A stretch of 64,000 bases of DNA, taken from an uncultured Porphyromonadaceae bacterium (lineage in GTDB: Bacteria > Bacteroidota > Bacteroidia > Bacteroidales > Muribaculaceae). Positions 60,628 through 64,000 of this stretch are shown here, one piece after another. The stretch lies in NCBI GenBank assembly GCA_902491625.1, contig CABUIO010000005.1, positions 1 to 64,000 on the forward strand. The letters are read 5' to 3'. Both the position numbers and the translations under genes were made by a program. The first letter of the stretch is position 1; each line of letters starts with the position of its first letter. Below the pieces are notes generated by a model. It was not told the DNA's origin, searched no databases, and saw nothing but the letters and a program-made list of their open reading frames with translations.

Positions 60628-61083
60628 TCACATTGCGGCAAGCATCTCCTTGACCTTGGCGGAGATGGCACGTCCTTCGGCCTTGCCCGAAAGCTGCTTC
60701 GAGGCCACGCCCATCACCTTGCCCATATCCTTGGGCGAAGTGGCGCCCACGGAGGCGATGATGTCGGCCACCGCCTTCGTCAGCTCCTCGTCGGAAAGCT
60801 GAGCCGGTAAGTACTCCTCGATGACCTTGGCCTCGGCCAGCTCGTTCTCCGCAAGCTCGGCACGGTTGTTGGCCTCATAGATCGCGGCACTCTCCTTGCG
60901 CTGCTTCACCATCTTGGTGAGGATACGGATTGCCGTCTCGTCGTTGAGTTCGCCGTTGGCACCCGGAGCGGTCTTGGCCTCTAAAAACTCTTTCTTGATA
61001 CCACGCAATGCCTCCAGCCGCACCTTCTGGCGCGCGAGCATCGCCTTCTTGATGTCCTCGCTAACTGTGTCAAACAGATTCAT
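60628..61083 (-). CDS. GatB/YqeY domain protein
   Basis: A 151-residue protein of the YqeY family, related to the tRNA-binding tail domain of the GatB amidotransferase subunit. It is fully helical in appearance, with ALRGIKKEFLEAKTAPG, KMVKQRKESAAIYEANNRAELAENE and the C-terminal DMGKVMGVASKQLSGKAEGR signature. The precise function of free YqeY proteins is not settled; a tRNA-related role is presumed. It is the first gene of the operon with serS and has a well-matched promoter. Confidence 0.92.
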   Translation of the reverse strand: MNLFDTVSEDIKKAMLARQKVRLEALRGIKKEFLEAKTAPGANGELNDETAIRILTKMVKQRKESAAIYEANNRAELAENELAEAKVIEEYLPAQLSDEELTKAVADIIASVGATSPKDMGKVMGVASKQLSGKAEGRAISAKVKEMLAAM

Positions 61084-61112
61084 CTCTAAAAATCGTTTTT
61101 ATTGTCAAACCG

Positions 61113-61143
61113 CAAATTTACAAAAAAATTCCAAAGCCCACAA
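61113..61143 (-). promoter_or_regulatory. Promoter of the yqeY-serS operon
   Basis: On the minus strand TTG (61141-61143), a 20-bp gap, then TAAATTTG (61113-61120), a perfect match to the Bacteroidetes pattern. The predicted start near 61108 leaves a leader of about 25 nt. Confidence 0.8.
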
Positions 61144-61239
61144 ACTCAGCCCGAAATCTCTCTCAGAGAGATATCAACAGCTCATCGCAGAGAACGCGAC
61201 GACGGAGCCTCGGCAGACGCGAGTGTTTTTCCGTCCTCA

Positions 61240-61273
61240 TTGCGAGATTACTACGCATTTTTTATTACCTTTG
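61240..61273 (+). promoter_or_regulatory. Putative promoter of the GH31 gene
   Basis: TACCTTTG at 61266-61273 is a perfect -7 box. The nearest TTG (61240-61242) is 23 bp upstream, slightly far. The leader would be about 22 nt. It is divergent from the yqeY promoter. Confidence 0.6.
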
Positions 61274-61299
61274 TGGCAAATTATCCATTAGCTTAACCA

Positions 61300-63813
61300 A
61301 TGAAATCTGACTTACTCATGTTTTCTCTCGGCGCCGCCGCTCTGTTAGGTCTCGCGGCTCCGCCTGCCTATGCCGCGACGCAGACTCGCCGCGACGCCAC
61401 ATACGTGGAGGCAGCTCCCGCAGCCAAGGGCGATTGCCCGGAACTTCGCGTGCACACTTCAGTCGGCACGGTCGTGGTGACACCGGTCAACGACAACATC
61501 ATGCGCGTCACGACAATTCCCACCTCCAACCCCGGCCTTAAGTTCGAGCCTTCGCAATCCGCCATCCTGGAGCCGGAGTGCGGCAAAGGAAGCGTGCGCC
61601 TCACCGCCTCACCGGCTTATTTCGGACTGTCGTCGAAGTCGATGGAGGTGCGCGTCGACCGCAAGAGCGGCCTCGTGAGCTTCTACAACGCCAAGGGTCA
61701 GCGACTACTTTCGGAGCACACCTCCCTCAGCAATGCCGATGCGGCAATGCGTTCCGTAAGTTTCGACACTCCGCAGAACGGCGACATCTTCTACGGCGCG
61801 GGCGAACGCGGCCACTCCCTCAAGCTCAACGGCGACACCCTCGTAATGTACAACCGCCAGAACTACGGCTACACAGCCGGAGATCCGCGCATCAGCCAGA
61901 TGAACATCACGATGCCTTATTTCGTAAGCTCCAAGGGCTACAGCGTGCTGTTCGACGACTACAACAAGTCGGAGCTTGTGCTCGGCGACAAGGAGATTTC
62001 ATACGTTTCCCGGAAGACCTCGCGTCCCATCAGCTACTATTTCATCTGCGGCGACGAAGGTGACCTCGCATCCGCCACGGAACAGTTCACGGCGCTCACC
62101 GGACGCCAGGAGCTGCCCCCGTTCTGGGCGATGGGCTATATCACATCCAAATACGGCTACCACAATCAGCAGGAGGCGCTCGGCGCGATCGACTCCCTCA
62201 AGCAGCGCGGCTATCCGGTCGACGGAATCGTGCTCGACCTTTACTGGTACGGCGTGGAAACCGACATGGGTCGTCTCCAGTGGGACAAGACCCAGTGGCC
62301 CGACCATAAGGCGATGCTCCGCGAACTGCGCGACAAGGGTGTCAACCTCGTGGCAATCTCCCAGCCCTACATCAACAAAAAGGGCGCCATCGACAACTAC
62401 AACGAACTCGTGGCCAAAGGCATGACCGTACGCGACTCCGTGGGCGGCAACCACGACGTTACGATCTGGGTCGGCGAGTCGGGCATGTTCGACGTCTCAA
62501 ATCCCGACACACGCGACTGGCTCTGGAACCGCTACAAATCGCTCACCGACGACGGAATTGCCGGATGGTGGGGCGACCTCGGCGAGCCGGAAGTGCACCC
62601 CTCGACCATCTACCACCACAATGGCGAGACGGCCGAACAATACCACAACGTCTACGGCAACGAATGGAGCCGCATCATCTTCGACGGCTTCAAGAAGGAG
62701 TTCCCTGACCGCCGCCTCATGCTCCTGATGCGCGGCGGAACCGCAGGTCTACAGCGCTACAACGTGTTCCCCTGGAGCACCGACGTGTCCCGCTCGTGGG
62801 GCGGACTCCAGCCGCAGGTCAACATCATGCTCAACTCCGGACTCTCCGGACTCGGCTACATGAGCAGCGACCTCGGAGGCTTCGCTGTCGACCCGGCCAA
62901 TCCTCTTGACGAGGAACTCTACCTGCGTTGGGTCGCAATGGGCGTCTTCACACCCACATTCCGTACCCACGCGCAGCTCAAGCCCGAGCCTTACCACTAT
63001 CCTGCTCACCAGAAAGAGACACTGCGCTTCGTCAAGCAGCGCTACGAATGGCTCCCCTACAACTACACCCTCGCCTACGAAAACGCCTCCAAGGGCTATC
63101 CTCTCGCACGTCCGCTCAACTTCCACGGCGAGAATCCCGGAGAGAAATATGCTGACATCAACGACGAATATCTCTGGGGCGACCGTGTGCTCATCGCTCC
63201 GGTGATGACCAAAAGCGCCCGCTCGCGCAAGGTCGTTTTCCCCGCCGGGAGCTGGATCAACCTCAACAACGACCGCCAGATCTTCAAAGGGGGCACGACT
63301 GCAACCGTGAGCGCGCCGCTCAGCCAGCTACCGATGTTCGTGCGCGCCGGATCCTTCATCCCGCAGTATCGCCAACCGATTGAGAACGTAGGGCAGTATG
63401 ACCTCTCATACCTCACCATGGTCTATTATCCCGGCACGGAGGAAGCATCCTACACGCTCTTCGACGATGACCGCAAGTCCCCCACCTCGCTCTCCGACGG
63501 CAACTTCATACTCTCCAGCTTCACAGGCCGACGCCTCGCAAACGGCACGATAGAAATTTCCATGGCCTCCGACAAGAATCCCGGAGTGCACGACTGGATG
63601 CCCAACGCGCGCAACATCACCTTTGAAGTGAAATGTCTCGACAGAGCGCCCAAGAGCGTCACCGTAGAAGCCGGCGACGGACAGACCGCCACATTCAAGC
63701 GTACCGCGAAAGCCACGGCCGACGCATCGACATGGAGCTACAACCCCTCCACACGCACACTCTCGCTCAACGCCATCTTCACCGGCGAGCCACTGAAAAT
63801 CACAGTAAAATAA
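61300..63813 (+). CDS. Secreted GH31 glycoside hydrolase (alpha-glucosidase/alpha-xylosidase type)
   Basis: An 837-residue exported glycosidase; signal peptide at residues 1-25 (LLMFSLGAAALLGLAAPPAYA). An N-terminal beta domain (FYGAGERGHSLKLNGD) precedes the barrel. The barrel has PPFWAMGYITSKYGYHNQQE and DGIVLDLYWYG. The GH31 nucleophile Asp lies in GWWGDLGEPEVHP, and the second catalytic Asp in LGYMSSDLGGF. C-terminal beta domains follow. Substrate is an alpha-linked glucan, xylose- or galactose-containing oligosaccharide and cannot be set from sequence. There is no SusC/SusD pair next to it, so it is not part of a visible utilisation locus. Its stop codon touches the ATG of the next gene. 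Confidence 0.93.
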   Translation: MKSDLLMFSLGAAALLGLAAPPAYAATQTRRDATYVEAAPAAKGDCPELRVHTSVGTVVVTPVNDNIMRVTTIPTSNPGLKFEPSQSAILEPECGKGSVRLTASPAYFGLSSKSMEVRVDRKSGLVSFYNAKGQRLLSEHTSLSNADAAMRSVSFDTPQNGDIFYGAGERGHSLKLNGDTLVMYNRQNYGYTAGDPRISQMNITMPYFVSSKGYSVLFDDYNKSELVLGDKEISYVSRKTSRPISYYFICGDEGDLASATEQFTALTGRQELPPFWAMGYITSKYGYHNQQEALGAIDSLKQRGYPVDGIVLDLYWYGVETDMGRLQWDKTQWPDHKAMLRELRDKGVNLVAISQPYINKKGAIDNYNELVAKGMTVRDSVGGNHDVTIWVGESGMFDVSNPDTRDWLWNRYKSLTDDGIAGWWGDLGEPEVHPSTIYHHNGETAEQYHNVYGNEWSRIIFDGFKKEFPDRRLMLLMRGGTAGLQRYNVFPWSTDVSRSWGGLQPQVNIMLNSGLSGLGYMSSDLGGFAVDPANPLDEELYLRWVAMGVFTPTFRTHAQLKPEPYHYPAHQKETLRFVKQRYEWLPYNYTLAYENASKGYPLARPLNFHGENPGEKYADINDEYLWGDRVLIAPVMTKSARSRKVVFPAGSWINLNNDRQIFKGGTTATVSAPLSQLPMFVRAGSFIPQYRQPIENVGQYDLSYLTMVYYPGTEEASYTLFDDDRKSPTSLSDGNFILSSFTGRRLANGTIEISMASDKNPGVHDWMPNARNITFEVKCLDRAPKSVTVEAGDGQTATFKRTAKATADASTWSYNPSTRTLSLNAIFTGEPLKITVK

Positions 63814-64000
63814 ATGGACATAAAGGAAGCTCAGCGTCTTGTAGACGACTGGATAAAGACAGTAGGCGAAGGGTATTTCTCTCCGCTTACTAATATGGCG
63901 CTGCTCACGGAGGAGACCGGCGAGCTCGCACGCATCATCGCGCGGCGCTTCGGCGACCAGCGCGCCAAGGAAGGAGAGAACATCAGCGACGACGCACTTG
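63814..64000 (+). CDS. MazG-like nucleotide pyrophosphohydrolase, partial (cut by window end)
   Basis: The first 62 codons of a gene cut off by the end of the window. MDIKEAQRLVDDWIKTVGEGYFSPLTNM leads into the metal-binding LLTEETGELARII, the EExxE helix of all-alpha NTP pyrophosphatases. A role in hydrolysing non-canonical or excess NTPs is expected. Its ATG follows the GH31 stop codon with no gap. Confidence 0.85.
   Translation, partial: MDIKEAQRLVDDWIKTVGEGYFSPLTNMALLTEETGELARIIARRFGDQRAKEGENISDDAL

Overview
This window comes from a Bacteroidales chromosome, most likely a member or close relative of the Muribaculaceae. The evidence is a fairly GC-rich coding sequence, the Bacteroidetes promoter pattern (TTG, 19-21 bp, TAnnTTTG) upstream of many genes, weak Shine-Dalgarno signals, Bacteroidetes-type versions of RecO, YbeY, MraY and FtsL, and several very large secreted proteins with choice-of-anchor J (cleaved-adhesin) domains and type-A C-terminal sorting-like tails. 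Species cannot be set from the sequence alone.

Layout. 1-7490: an AEC-family permease, an orphan XRE/HigA-like regulator and a 1519-residue secreted beta-rich protein, with a MITE-like element and two copies of a 215-bp nested-hairpin repeat. 7491-15540: mannose-1-phosphate guanylyltransferase, a Na/phosphate symporter, an operon of a ferredoxin-like membrane protein with thyA, folA and a glycosyltransferase, then recO and a REP-associated tyrosine transposase flanked by its own GTAG-type REP palindromes. 15543-20644: apt-uvrC and ybeY-mnmG, with a perfect parS-like site between apt and mnmG, which suggests an origin-proximal location. 20956-24024: a glycosyltransferase and ruvB, split by an inserted AT-rich small protein/GNAT pair (a candidate toxin-antitoxin module) bounded by a 56-bp direct repeat that duplicates the ruvB promoter.

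24059-28027 holds a membrane protein, purD and an RlmL-like RNA methyltransferase with a charged tail; a 332-bp MITE lies just upstream. 28400-44196 is a complete division and cell wall (dcw) cluster in canonical order, all on the minus strand: rsmH-ftsL-ftsI-murE-mraY-murD-ftsW-murG-murC-ftsQ-ftsA-ftsZ, without mraZ at its usual place. A near-identical 27-28 bp element lies upstream of both rsmH and ftsI. 44310-45519: a small hypothetical gene and queG, which converge and overlap. 45859-56949: three tandem giant secreted proteins. 57340-61083: an operon of yqeY, serS, a tail-anchored pseudokinase and a GNAT-fold protein. The window ends with a secreted GH31 glycosidase and the start of a MazG-like pyrophosphohydrolase.

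Most of the window is core housekeeping. The unusual signals are the mobile or structured repeats, the GNAT module insertion, the parS-like site, the duplicated dcw element and the pseudokinase in the serS operon. I saw no tRNA, rRNA, CRISPR array or prophage.
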